Source: Caulobacter sp. BP25
Lineage (GTDB): Bacteria > Pseudomonadota > Alphaproteobacteria > Caulobacterales > Caulobacteraceae
Length of the DNA stretch: 64,000 bases
NCBI RefSeq assembly: GCF_002737755.1
Contig: NZ_PEGH01000008.1
Location: forward strand, 1 to 64,000
Direction: 5' to 3'
Position numbers and translations under genes: made by a program. This document shows positions 8,877 through 17,256 of the stretch, in pieces; positions within the stretch are counted from its first letter, which is position 1; every line of letters starts with the position of its first letter. The notes under the pieces are model-generated. The model saw only the letters and a list, made by a program, of their open reading frames with translations, searched no databases and had not been told where the DNA came from.

Positions 8877-9629
8877 ATGACGGAACTCAAGGCTGCGGTT
8901 CGTTTCGTCATCCTCCATGCGACACGCACCGGTAGTAACTATCTGTGTACGGTGCTCAATTCGCACCCCGACATCCTGTGCCATCACGAGATATTCAATC
9001 CGCATGTCGTCGGCGTCGCGCGGCACCTCCAGCAAAGCGGCTTCACGCTCGGCACGATCGAGGAACGCGAGCGCGCGCCCGAGGAGTTTCTCGAGCGCGT
9101 ATGGGGGACCCCTCTGGGGCGCGTGGCGGTCGGGTTCAAGCTATGCCTGTGGCAGCACGAGCCGGCGTGGCGCGCGGTGCTGGCGGACCAGTCGGTGCGC
9201 AAAATCCTCCTCAGGCGCCGCAACCGGGTGAAGGCGTTCGTGTCGTTGCTGCTGGCGCGGCAGACCGGCGAATGGGTGGTCTATGACGATCGCGGCGCGC
9301 CGGGGGCGCGGCCCAAGGTGACGGTGGATCGCGACTTGCTGCTGGAGAATATCGAGCTGCACGAGCGCTTCTACCGCGAGACCGAGGCATGGTTGGCGGA
9401 GACCGGCCAGGGCTATGCGCAGCTCTGGTACGAGGACCTGTTCACGCCCGACGGGATCGATCCAGCGCTGGCGCTGCTCGGTCTCGAAGGCGAACCGGCC
9501 CGGCCGGAGGGACAGACCTGGAAACTCACGCCAACGTCGCTGCGCGATACGGTGGAGAATTTTGACGATCTCAGCCGCGCGCTGCGGGGCAGTGATCTGG
9601 AAGCGGAGCTTCACGCGCTGGGGCGCTGA
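8877..9629 (+). CDS. Stf0-type sulfotransferase 1
   Basis: The 250-aa cytoplasmic protein has the PAPS 5'-phosphosulfate loop (ATRTGSNYL, residues about 14-22) and the 3'-phosphate motif (KILLRRRNRVKAFVS). Between them lies the DILCHHEIFNP block shared with trehalose 2-sulfotransferase-like enzymes. It would move sulfate from PAPS to a hydroxyl or amine. The ATG at 8877 is preferred over 8865 because GGAATGGCGG precedes it and homology begins at AVRFVILH. Its 3' end overlaps the convergent glycosyltransferase gene by 59 bp. A second sulfotransferase at 15699 shares the same motifs, so the island may add sulfate twice or on alternative sites. Confidence 0.85.
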   Translation: MTELKAAVRFVILHATRTGSNYLCTVLNSHPDILCHHEIFNPHVVGVARHLQQSGFTLGTIEERERAPEEFLERVWGTPLGRVAVGFKLCLWQHEPAWRAVLADQSVRKILLRRRNRVKAFVSLLLARQTGEWVVYDDRGAPGARPKVTVDRDLLLENIELHERFYRETEAWLAETGQGYAQLWYEDLFTPDGIDPALALLGLEGEPARPEGQTWKLTPTSLRDTVENFDDLSRALRGSDLEAELHALGR

Positions 9630-10725
9630 GCGCATCCAGATGGCGGATGAAATGGTCCGCATCGGTTTTGGGGAGGAAGCAGTGCGCCGCCGCCCGCGAT
9701 TGCTCGGACAGCCGGCGCCAGGCGTGTGGGTCGACGAGCAGCGCCTTGAGTGCGTCGACCCAAGGCTCGATCGAGCCGCTGACGGGCAGCACAAAATCCA
9801 CGCCGAGCTTGGCTTCGGGCTGACCGCCGAGATTGCCGGCGAGCACGGGGACGCCGCGCAGCATCGCGTCGATGGCGACATAGCCGAACGTCTCGGGCTC
9901 CAGGGATGGCGCCAATAGAACGCGCACACGAGCCAGCAGCTCGCCGATATCGTCGGCGGGATTGAGGATCGTCATATTGGGAAGCCGCGCCAGCGCGTCG
10001 AGCACCGCGGCGTCTCCGCCCCAGGTGGGCGCCGCAGCGAAGGGCGTTTCGGGGAAAAGCTCCGCGAGCGCCAGAAAGATCGGCAGACCCTTGGCGCGGC
10101 AGGGGTTGATCATCGCGACGAAGCCGTCGGGCGGCGCGGGCGAAGCGAACGGGCCAGAGTCGAATACGGGAAAGTGCAGCACCTTGGAAACGATCCCGCC
10201 CCATTCCCGCAGATAGGCGCGGCTATAGTCGCTCACGGCGACGACGCTCCGCGCCCGCCGCAGTTGGTCATGCCTGGCGGGATCGAGCCGCTCGGCTTCG
10301 GGGCCGAAGGGTAAGTGGTAGTGGGTGTGGACCAGGGCGATGGTCCGCGCGGGCGCGTGGCGCAACGCGGCGCCAAGGAACAAGCCGGGGCGATCGTCCG
10401 AGGCGAGGGTCCAGTCAGGATCAAAATCAGCGATAAGCGCCGCAATGCGGTTGCGGGCGTCGGGCGCGGCGAAGTCCAGAGGCGTGACGCCCACCCCGCG
10501 ATAGCGATAGCCGCCATCGGCTTCGACCTCTACGCCCCGCGCCGCCAGCCCCTGCGCGCCAAACTCATGGGCGAGCAGCCTGCGCTCGCCCGGAACGCGC
10601 GAGACCATCCGGCAGTCGAATCCTCGGCTCACCAGCGCCTCGAGCAGCAATCGGTTAGCCTTGTTGCCTCCGCCGAACGACGGCAGATGGGCGGCATCCT
10701 GAAGAAGAAGAATTCGCGGGGCCAT
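9571..10725 (-). CDS. Glycosyltransferase (GT-B, GT4-like)
   Basis: The 384-aa protein has the two Rossmann halves of GT-B enzymes. The N half has the glycine-rich SFGGGNKANRLLLEAL and HTHYHLPFGPEAERL; the C half has the nucleotide-sugar region LLAPSLEPETFGYVAIDAML followed by GVPVLAGNLGGQPE, matching the E-x7-E type acceptor/donor motif of GT4 glycosyltransferases. There is no membrane segment. It overlaps the sulfotransferase tail-to-tail and diverges from the unknown gene at 10845 across a 119-bp gap. It probably glycosylates the island's product or an associated surface glycan. Donor and acceptor are unknown. Confidence 0.82.
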   Translation of the reverse strand: MAPRILLLQDAAHLPSFGGGNKANRLLLEALVSRGFDCRMVSRVPGERRLLAHEFGAQGLAARGVEVEADGGYRYRGVGVTPLDFAAPDARNRIAALIADFDPDWTLASDDRPGLFLGAALRHAPARTIALVHTHYHLPFGPEAERLDPARHDQLRRARSVVAVSDYSRAYLREWGGIVSKVLHFPVFDSGPFASPAPPDGFVAMINPCRAKGLPIFLALAELFPETPFAAAPTWGGDAAVLDALARLPNMTILNPADDIGELLARVRVLLAPSLEPETFGYVAIDAMLRGVPVLAGNLGGQPEAKLGVDFVLPVSGSIEPWVDALKALLVDPHAWRRLSEQSRAAAHCFLPKTDADHFIRHLDALSAPAREAPLPDHCPAARG

Positions 10726-10844
10726 CGCGACGATAAGGCCCCGTGGCGCGATCCGCGGTCAAGATGCCGCTCAATTCTTGGTTGATGCTAATAGACCTTA
10801 CCACCCCGGCGGAATAGGTTTCGACGTCAGCGGGGGAGGTGAGC

Positions 10845-12065
10845 GTGCTCGATATCGTCTGTGGACTGCTAGGGGATCGCGCCGAGGCCGGCGCGGGGAC
10901 GGCGACAGGCCGCGCACGCGACCTCAGCGTCGCTTGGCTGCGCTGGCACTATTTCGGTGCGATCATCGAAGAGCGCGATTTCGCGGGCATCCTGACGCGC
11001 GCAAAGGCGGCAGGGCGTCGTTACTGCCTTGTTCAGGGCTATGGCCACATCGTCGCCGAGCACGCAGGCCCCGACGGCGGCAAGGCGCGCGGCTTCTTCG
11101 AAGCGCTCGAGCAATGGGTCGGCGCGCACGATTTCATTTTCGCGGGCGTCGCCGGCCGCTGCGTGCTGATCGACCTAGCGGCGTGGTCGCGCGCGGGCGA
11201 GCCAGGACAGTGTGCGCCCATGCCCTTCGGGCCTGTGCTTGAAGGGCATCTGATAGATCTCGGCGCCGATCTTTCCACCGCCGCGCCTTTCGAGGCTTTC
11301 CTCGACGAGATGTGCGACAAGGCCGGGCGCGGCGTCTTCGTGCTCAACTATGAATCCTATGACGATGTCGTCGAGCCGCCGCCGGGCTTCGTCGCGCCTG
11401 TCTCGACGCTCTACTGCGTCGCCGCCGGTCTCAAGCCCAACCGCATCCTGGCGACACACGGAATCGGCGCAGACAGCCGGGTAGTGTTCTTCGACTACAG
11501 CGCCGACGCGCTCGACTTTCGGCGTAGGCTCAACAGCGAGTGGGATGGGCGGGACTATCCTCGCTATCTCCGCACGCTGTTCGAGCGTGGCGGGAGCACG
11601 CACTACTATCTCTGGCCCGGCGCCACGCCCGAAGACATGGACTGGGGCGAACTCGAACGATTGTGGGCGGCCGAGCTGGCGCGCTGGGGCGGCGCGGAGG
11701 CTTTCGCCCAGCATTGGCGCGCGTTCCAGGCGATCGGACACGAGTATCTGGCGTGCAACATCCTCGCGCCGGATGCGCTGCTCGCGCGGGTCGAGGATGC
11801 GCCGGGGAGCGTGATTTGGTGGAGCAACGCCTTCTCGACGATCTACAGTGCGGCGCGCCATAGTCTCGAAGAGAAGCGCCGGATCTATGCGGGCTGGATC
11901 GAAGCGCTGGCCGAGCGGGCCCCCGGCATCTTTCTCTACGGATCGGACCATAGCAACAGCAGCGTGAACGCCATCACCGCGGGAGAGTATCGCGCGCGCT
12001 ATTTCGCCGAGGGCGGCGACCCGCTGAGCGCGCGGTCCTTCCACCGCCAAGCGATCCGCTTCTAG
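10845..12065 (+). CDS. Unrecognised 406-aa cytoplasmic protein of the island
   Basis: I do not recognise this family. The protein has no signal peptide or membrane segment and is rich in Trp, Tyr and His. Distinctive blocks are CLVQGYGHIVAEH near the N terminus, GSTHYYLWPGATPEDMDW near residue 255, HWRAFQAIGHEYLACNIL near 300, SVIWWSNAFSTIYS near 330 and YGSDHSNSSVNAIT near 375. These densely conserved-looking aromatic/His/Asn clusters suggest an enzyme. The GTG at 10845 is preferred over GTG 10839 because GGGGGAGG then sits at normal spacing. It faces the glycosyltransferase and converges on haem protein B. It may be a dedicated biosynthetic step. Confidence 0.75.
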   Translation: MLDIVCGLLGDRAEAGAGTATGRARDLSVAWLRWHYFGAIIEERDFAGILTRAKAAGRRYCLVQGYGHIVAEHAGPDGGKARGFFEALEQWVGAHDFIFAGVAGRCVLIDLAAWSRAGEPGQCAPMPFGPVLEGHLIDLGADLSTAAPFEAFLDEMCDKAGRGVFVLNYESYDDVVEPPPGFVAPVSTLYCVAAGLKPNRILATHGIGADSRVVFFDYSADALDFRRRLNSEWDGRDYPRYLRTLFERGGSTHYYLWPGATPEDMDWGELERLWAAELARWGGAEAFAQHWRAFQAIGHEYLACNILAPDALLARVEDAPGSVIWWSNAFSTIYSAARHSLEEKRRIYAGWIEALAERAPGIFLYGSDHSNSSVNAITAGEYRARYFAEGGDPLSARSFHRQAIRF

Positions 12066-12082
12066 AGCTTGATCGGCGGTCA

Positions 12083-12108
12083 CCCCCTCCCCGCGAGCGG
12101 GGAGGGGG
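12083..12108. terminator. GC-rich hairpin between convergent genes
   Basis: A near-perfect 12-bp stem (12083-12094 with 12097-12108) made of C5TC4 and G4AG5 runs lies between the convergent ends of the unknown protein gene and haem protein B. It has no T tract. It resembles the dispersed GC-rich hairpins common between genes of sphingomonads and caulobacters and may act as a bidirectional transcript end. Confidence 0.55.
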
Positions 12109-12115
12109 CCAACGC

Positions 12116-13792
12116 CTATTTCTTTGCTTGTGTCGCCGAGGCCGTCGATGCCGTCACATGCGGGAAGACGTGGCTTACCCCGGTCCCCGCCGAGGGCGTC
12201 GACCCAGGCGGGGGCGTGGGAATGCTGTGGCAGCTGAAGCAATTTTGAGCGGTGGCATTGGGATCGCTATTGCTCGGCGAGACCTGCTGGAAAGTCTCCA
12301 TTGTCGTATTCGCCGCGAAGAGCGAGCCGAACTGCTGGGCGCCGGTCTGGTTCGGGATCAGATTGTTGCTCCAGATAGAGCCCGACTGGAAATAGTTGGC
12401 GAGTGTCACGCCCCGGCCGCCTGCCGATTTGAGCTGGGGATTGAGCGTCTGCATCAGCGAGAGCAGCATGGTGTTGTTCTGGACCACCGGGTCGGTCACC
12501 GTCGGGTTCGCAGGCTGCTGGTTTCCCCACGGATTGTAGCGCACGACATTGGTCGCGACGAGCTTGGCCGAGGTCGAATTGATCGCGGTGTTGTAGTCGC
12601 TCGACGTCGCCGTGGTCACGATCGATGTTGGCAGCGTCGAGGTCCCCGCCTGGCCATGATAGAAGATCGTCGGGGTGCTGTTGCTGGTGCTGAACGGCAC
12701 GGTGGACAGGCAGTTCGCGCCGCTTGGGCAGCTGTTGGTTTGCGTATTGTAGTTGCCGTTGATGTACGAATAGGTGTTGTCGGGCGAGTTGAACACGCTC
12801 TCGAAGGTCGACCATACCATCCCCGGACGGCCCGGAACCGTGCCGACCACATGGATGCCGACCAGCGCCAGCGTGCGCGTCGCGGTGGTCACGCCGTCCC
12901 AGGCGAGCGTCAGCAACCCGGTGGAGGTCGTGCTCTGCGTGAAGGCGGGAACCTGACCCTGGATCGTGATCAGCCCCTTCGCCTGCTGGGGCGTCAGATA
13001 GGCGACGTCGACCCAGCTGCTCTTGAGCTCGAGCGCGAGTTGATTGAGGTCGGCGAAGGTCGTCCCCGAGGCGGTCTGGATTTGCTGCGCTTCGTTCAAC
13101 GTGGTCGGAAAGGTCTTGGTCGAGCCGGGTGCGTTGTAATAGGGCACCTTGGTCTGGTTCGCCTGGAGCCCGGCGAACACGTCGTTCACCTGGATCGTAT
13201 AGTAGGTCACCGGATAGGTCGCGTAGCCCGCCTTGCCGGGAACCTGGACGGGGGCGCCGTCGAGCACCAGCACCCCGCCGCCGCCCGCCTGGCCGGTCGA
13301 ATCGGTGAGATTGTCGAGGTCGGCTCTCGCCGCAGCGAGCTGCGCGGGCGTGTGGGTCTTGAGGATCACCGGCTTGTTGACGCGGGCGCGGAACGTAATC
13401 GTCGCGGGCCGACTGGACCCGAGCGCGTTGACGGTCCCGCCCGGATTGCGGACGAGTTCGAAGCTCCCCGTCTGGGTCGACTCAACGGCGGTGTAGAAGG
13501 TCGGCGAGAACATGTTCATGGTTCCCGTCGCGTCCTGGCTGGTCAGCCACAGGAACATCTGCGAGCCCCACTTGAAGAAGCCGCAACTGGTGTTCAGGTT
13601 GGTCGCCGCGCTGTCCGGCGCGACGAAGCCGGCCCCACCGGTCGCCTGCCAGCTGCTGAACTCCGACTGAGTCAACGCGCACAGCGCCGCGGCGCTGTCG
13701 GAACCGGCGACCACGGCCTTCTTCGCCGTGCATCCGGCGCCGGCAAGCGCCAGCGACATACTCAACGCGATCATCCATGACTTGCGTGCCAT
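12116..13792 (-). CDS. c-type haem lipoprotein (copy B)
   Basis: The 558-aa protein starts with a lipoprotein signal (LALAGAGC, acylated Cys about residue 21), so it is probably anchored to a membrane from the periplasmic side. One CXXCH motif (QNCFSCHS) lies about 40 residues from the C terminus. It is homologous to the protein at 3818-5572 through the central strand-rich domain and the placement of the haem motif. The WD40 gene lies 40 bp upstream in the same direction. As in copy A, a haem protein closes a biosynthetic operon, suggesting a periplasmic redox step or electron sink. The family has no name I can assign. Confidence 0.72.
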   Translation of the reverse strand: MARKSWMIALSMSLALAGAGCTAKKAVVAGSDSAAALCALTQSEFSSWQATGGAGFVAPDSAATNLNTSCGFFKWGSQMFLWLTSQDATGTMNMFSPTFYTAVESTQTGSFELVRNPGGTVNALGSSRPATITFRARVNKPVILKTHTPAQLAAARADLDNLTDSTGQAGGGGVLVLDGAPVQVPGKAGYATYPVTYYTIQVNDVFAGLQANQTKVPYYNAPGSTKTFPTTLNEAQQIQTASGTTFADLNQLALELKSSWVDVAYLTPQQAKGLITIQGQVPAFTQSTTSTGLLTLAWDGVTTATRTLALVGIHVVGTVPGRPGMVWSTFESVFNSPDNTYSYINGNYNTQTNSCPSGANCLSTVPFSTSNSTPTIFYHGQAGTSTLPTSIVTTATSSDYNTAINSTSAKLVATNVVRYNPWGNQQPANPTVTDPVVQNNTMLLSLMQTLNPQLKSAGGRGVTLANYFQSGSIWSNNLIPNQTGAQQFGSLFAANTTMETFQQVSPSNSDPNATAQNCFSCHSIPTPPPGSTPSAGTGVSHVFPHVTASTASATQAKK

Positions 13793-13832
13793 TGCGCGCT
13801 CTCCCTGCTAGTTGTTCGTTATCAACCCTTCG

Positions 13833-15689
13833 TCATTTCACGGCTGTCGCCGGGACCAGTCTCTGGGTCATCGCGCGATAGACGCCCGTCACGTCGAGAT
13901 CGTGGACCGACACGCGATAGACGCCGCCGTCGTATGAGGTCGCGACCAGGGCTTCGCCGCAGCGGGTCAGCGAGCTCAGCCCGTTCGCGGCGATCGTCCG
14001 GCGCGTGACGCCGCCAGTGGCGAGATCGACCTTCACCAGCGCGCCCCAATAGTCGCCGACGATCACCGTCTCGGCGTCCCAGAAGCACAAGGATTTGGGC
14101 GAGCGCCGGCCGAGCTCGATCGACTGGATCAGCCGCGCATCGGCGAGGTCGTAGACGTTGAGCGTGAAATCGCGCGAGGCGCTGGCGATGCGGTCGCCGG
14201 CGGGCGAGATGTCGACGTCGTCGACGATCGCGGTGTGGCCGGGGAAACGGTGGACGATCTCGCCGTCGAGCGTCCACGAGAGCAGGCCGCCGTCGGCGCT
14301 GCAGCTCACGCCCAGCGCCGCGCGCGGGTGAAGGCGCAGCGCCTTTACCGCGCCATCATGCAGCGCGTGCGCGCGTGCTTGCCGCCCGTCCGGCGCGATA
14401 CGGACGATCGCGCCGCTGTAGCAGGCGGCGAAGGCGGCGCCTTCGTGCCCCGGGCAGGTTGCGACGCGGATCGAATTGATCGGACCCTGGCCCAGCGCCA
14501 ACTGCGCGACAGTCTCCAGGCCCTGGCCGCTGAAGATGTGCAGCCGATGGTCATGGGCTCCTCCGAAGACGCGGTCGCCTTCTTCGTCGCGGGCGACCGC
14601 ATTCATCAGCACGCGGCCGCCGCGCGGCTCGAGGGAGGCGGTCAGCCAAGCGTCATCGTCGGTGAAGCGGATCATCCGCACCAGCCCGTCATCGGCGACC
14701 AGGGCTACACTGCCGTCCGCCGCGCCCGCGCCTTCGTTGAAGCAGGCATTGCCGCGATCACCGATCCCGCCGCCGATTTCGGCGATCAGCCCGCCCGACG
14801 CCGCGTCCCATCGCACCACGGTTCCATCGAACGTTCCGGCGACGATCGTCTTGCCGTCGGGCGACCAGCTGAAAGAGCGCTCCCATTTGGCGGCATGGCC
14901 CTCAAGCGTCACCTTGCAGGCGAAACTCCGCGCATCCCAGACAAGGATTTTCTGGTCATAGGCGCAGGACAGTATGTCACCGGTGACGGGCGAGACCGCC
15001 ACCTTCTTGATCCCCGATCCGTGCGCCGTGATCTGGGCGACGAAGGCGCCGCTCCGGCTGTCGAAGATGCGGATCACGCCGTCGTCGCAGCCCAGCACGA
15101 CGCGATGGTTGCGTCCGTCGATCGCACAGGTGTCGGTCTCGGTCTCGAACGGGCCCCAGGTGCGCAGCAGCTTGCCCGTAGCGAGGTCCCATTGGCGGAG
15201 CGTCCTGTCGTCCCCCGATGAGTGGATCAGCCCGTCATGGACGGCGACCGACAGGACGTCCTTCTCGTGCCCCTCGATCACGCGCCGGATCGCGCCGCTC
15301 GCCAGATCCCAGACGAGGATCCGCCGGTCGCGCGACGCCGAGACGCCGGTTTCGGCATCGACGAACGCGAAGCATTCGACGTCGTCGCTGTGCCCGCGCA
15401 GCACCCGCGCCAGGCGGCGTTCGCGCAGGTCCCAGATGCGGATATCGTAGTCCGACGACGAGGACGCAGCGAGGCTGCCATGGGCGTTGACGGTGACGTG
15501 GTTGACCAGATGACCGTGATAGCCGAGCAACTCGGCGGCGCCGGCGTCGAGGTCGAACAGGGAAACGGCGCCGTCATAAGCCGCCGCGACAGCCGCCGCG
15601 CGCCCGGGGACCGCGGCGACCGAAGTGACTGGACCACGGTGGCGCGTGAAGCAGTCGGCGGCGACGGGGGCGAGGGGCATATCGAGCAT
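13833..15689 (-). CDS. WD40-repeat protein
   Basis: The 618-aa protein consists of about ten to twelve WD40 repeats, with clear examples at GHSDDVECFAF/RRILVWDL, GHEKDVLSVAV/RTLRQWDL, YDQKILVWD and GHTAIVDDVDIS. Two seven-bladed propellers would fit the length. It has no signal peptide or catalytic domain. The start lies 9 bp after the sulfotransferase stop, in the order RibD-like, sulfotransferase, WD40, haem lipoprotein. WD-repeat proteins occur in toxoflavin operons beside GTP cyclohydrolase II and a RibD-like protein (from memory), so a scaffold or catalytic partner role in pyrimidine-derived metabolite synthesis is plausible here. Confidence 0.88.
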   Translation of the reverse strand: MLDMPLAPVAADCFTRHRGPVTSVAAVPGRAAAVAAAYDGAVSLFDLDAGAAELLGYHGHLVNHVTVNAHGSLAASSSSDYDIRIWDLRERRLARVLRGHSDDVECFAFVDAETGVSASRDRRILVWDLASGAIRRVIEGHEKDVLSVAVHDGLIHSSGDDRTLRQWDLATGKLLRTWGPFETETDTCAIDGRNHRVVLGCDDGVIRIFDSRSGAFVAQITAHGSGIKKVAVSPVTGDILSCAYDQKILVWDARSFACKVTLEGHAAKWERSFSWSPDGKTIVAGTFDGTVVRWDAASGGLIAEIGGGIGDRGNACFNEGAGAADGSVALVADDGLVRMIRFTDDDAWLTASLEPRGGRVLMNAVARDEEGDRVFGGAHDHRLHIFSGQGLETVAQLALGQGPINSIRVATCPGHEGAAFAACYSGAIVRIAPDGRQARAHALHDGAVKALRLHPRAALGVSCSADGGLLSWTLDGEIVHRFPGHTAIVDDVDISPAGDRIASASRDFTLNVYDLADARLIQSIELGRRSPKSLCFWDAETVIVGDYWGALVKVDLATGGVTRRTIAANGLSSLTRCGEALVATSYDGGVYRVSVHDLDVTGVYRAMTQRLVPATAVK

Positions 15690-15698
15690 CGGCGGCGC

Positions 15699-16460
15699 CT
15701 AGGGTGCGAGGAGCGGGGAGCGGAGGTCGGGCAGGTCGCGCTCGAAGAGTTCGGCTCCGAACGGCGTGTCCGCGAGCGCCGCGGCGAGTTCGTGAAGATT
15801 GGTCACCACGGCGCCGAGATCGGCCGGGGCCCGCTTGCTTGATGGGGGGGCGAGCGGATAGCGCGAACCGACACCAAGCCAGGCGAGGACGCGCCGCAGT
15901 TCGGCGGGATCCGACAGCGACTCATATTCGGTCTCGAGCCAATCTTGCCCGGTCGCGATGAGTACAGACTCCAGCCCTGCATAGTAGGCGGCGTTACGAT
16001 CCGCATGGCGAACAAGGTCGTCGATGGCCACGCGGATCCTGGGGAGCCCGGCCTTATGGGGCGGATCGTAGCTCTCCCACACGCCGGTGCGCGCGGCGAT
16101 CTCCTCCGAGACAAAGGCGCGCAGGCGGTTGCGGCGCCGCAGCAGCAGTTTGCGCACCGATGGGTCGCGCAATAACGCCGCCGACGCGGCTTCATTCTCA
16201 CCCAGGTTGATCTTGAACCCGACCGCCCGCGCGCCGCCGGCCGAGCTCCAGACGCGCTTCAGGAACGCAGACGGATCTTGGTCGCGCGCCGCCGCGCTGC
16301 CCAATGGCTCGCACGCCCGACCCCGCGCCGAGTGGACACCGGCGGGATTGAACAGCCCGTGATGGCAGAGGATGTCTGGATGAGCGCCGAGCAGGCCGCA
16401 CAGCAGATTGCTGCCGGTTCGCGGCGCCGCGAAGATGACAAAGCGGATGGGCGCGGTCAC
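15699..16460 (-). CDS. Stf0-type sulfotransferase 2
   Basis: The 253-aa protein has the PAPS loop FAAPRTGSNLLCGLL at its N terminus, DILCHHGLFNP and the 3'-phosphate motif LLRRRNRLRAFVS, all in the same places as in sulfotransferase 1 (8877-9629). It is a diverged paralogue and not a recent copy. Its start overlaps the stop of the RibD-like reductase gene (ATGA, 16457-16460), which couples sulfation to the pyrimidine-reductase step. The acceptor is unknown. Confidence 0.85.
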   Translation of the reverse strand: MTAPIRFVIFAAPRTGSNLLCGLLGAHPDILCHHGLFNPAGVHSARGRACEPLGSAAARDQDPSAFLKRVWSSAGGARAVGFKINLGENEAASAALLRDPSVRKLLLRRRNRLRAFVSEEIAARTGVWESYDPPHKAGLPRIRVAIDDLVRHADRNAAYYAGLESVLIATGQDWLETEYESLSDPAELRRVLAWLGVGSRYPLAPPSSKRAPADLGAVVTNLHELAAALADTPFGAELFERDLPDLRSPLLAP

Positions 16461-17068
16461 GACAGCATCGCCTCGACGGGGCCCGCCTCCAGCAGGAAGC
16501 CTTCGCCAAAGGCGCTGACGCGGCTGTTCTCAGGCAGCGGACCAAGGCTTTCGCGCACGCCACGATCTGCCGCTTCGGCGCTGCTTGCGCGCACGAACAC
16601 GGTCATCGTGTCGACCATGCCCTGGCCGAGGAACGATCGCAGCAGCGTCGGCCCGCCTTCAACGAGCAGGCTCTCGATCCCATGGTCGTGGAGGCAAGCC
16701 AGCGGCGCATGCAGATCGCGCCCAGTCATCGCCAGCGCCACCACATCCCGCCCGGCCGTCGGGCTTGTGCTGACGACGAACGCCGGCGCGCCGGGCTGCG
16801 GCGCCTCGCACGGATGCGAGCCCGCGAAGATCACGCGCCGTGGCTGGCGGCGGGGTTCGCGGCCGAGCCGATCGGCTCGGGCCGTGAGGCGCGGGCGGTC
16901 GAGATTCCAGGTTCTTCCGCCGACGGCGATCGCATCATAGCGTTCGCGCAAGACATGAACGCGCTTCCAGTCGGCGAGGCAGGAGATGTTCCCCGCATAG
17001 CTCAGCGCTTCGCCGGAACCGCCAGCGCTCTGCGTGGCGAAATTGACGTGGATGAAAGGCCGTCTCAT
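16457..17068 (-). CDS. RibD C-terminal-type pyrimidine reductase without deaminase domain
   Basis: The 203-aa protein matches the dihydrofolate-reductase-fold reductase domain of RibD, which reduces the ribosyl group of the diaminopyrimidine formed from GTP, using NADPH. Visible family features are RPFIHVNFATQSAGG at the start, DAIAVGGRTWNLDRPRL and LLVEGGPTLLRSFL near residue 145. The deaminase domain of normal RibD is absent. It heads a leftward operon with a sulfotransferase and WD40 protein, and diverges from a GTP cyclohydrolase II gene. The pair therefore forms a private version of the first riboflavin steps, more likely serving a special metabolite than vitamin supply. Confidence 0.85.
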   Translation of the reverse strand: MRRPFIHVNFATQSAGGSGEALSYAGNISCLADWKRVHVLRERYDAIAVGGRTWNLDRPRLTARADRLGREPRRQPRRVIFAGSHPCEAPQPGAPAFVVSTSPTAGRDVVALAMTGRDLHAPLACLHDHGIESLLVEGGPTLLRSFLGQGMVDTMTVFVRASSAEAADRGVRESLGPLPENSRVSAFGEGFLLEAGPVEAMLS

Positions 17069-17135
17069 TCGCCCCGTCCATTCCCCGTGGCTCGAATTTG
17101 AAGCGATGCGATCTCAACTGCCGACGACGAAACTG

Positions 17136-17151
17136 TACATGAGTTCATGTA
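17136..17151. promoter_or_regulatory. Operator-like dyad in the RibD-like / ribA divergent promoter
   Basis: A perfect 7-bp inverted repeat, TACATGA-GT-TCATGTA, lies in the 188-bp space between the divergent RibD-like (start 17068) and GTP cyclohydrolase II (start 17257) genes. Symmetry and position suggest a dimeric regulator acting on both. No regulator gene lies inside the island. No FMN riboswitch-like structure was recognised in the leader. Confidence 0.5.
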
Positions 17152-17256
17152 TAGCATAGTTTGTATTTTGCCATCAACTACCGTCAAGGTGGTGACGTAT
17201 GGAGGCCTGCAGGAACATACTCGGTAAGGGCACGGGCTAACGGGGAAGGAAGCGCA

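Noticed and set aside
11175..12242. 355-aa leftward open frame
   Set aside because: It is the antisense shadow of the unrecognised 406-aa protein gene, with Arg/Gly/Ala-rich low-information sequence.
17069..17256. FMN riboswitch before ribA
   Set aside because: The leader shows no recognisable RFN-type conserved blocks; only the operator-like dyad at 17136-17151 stands out.
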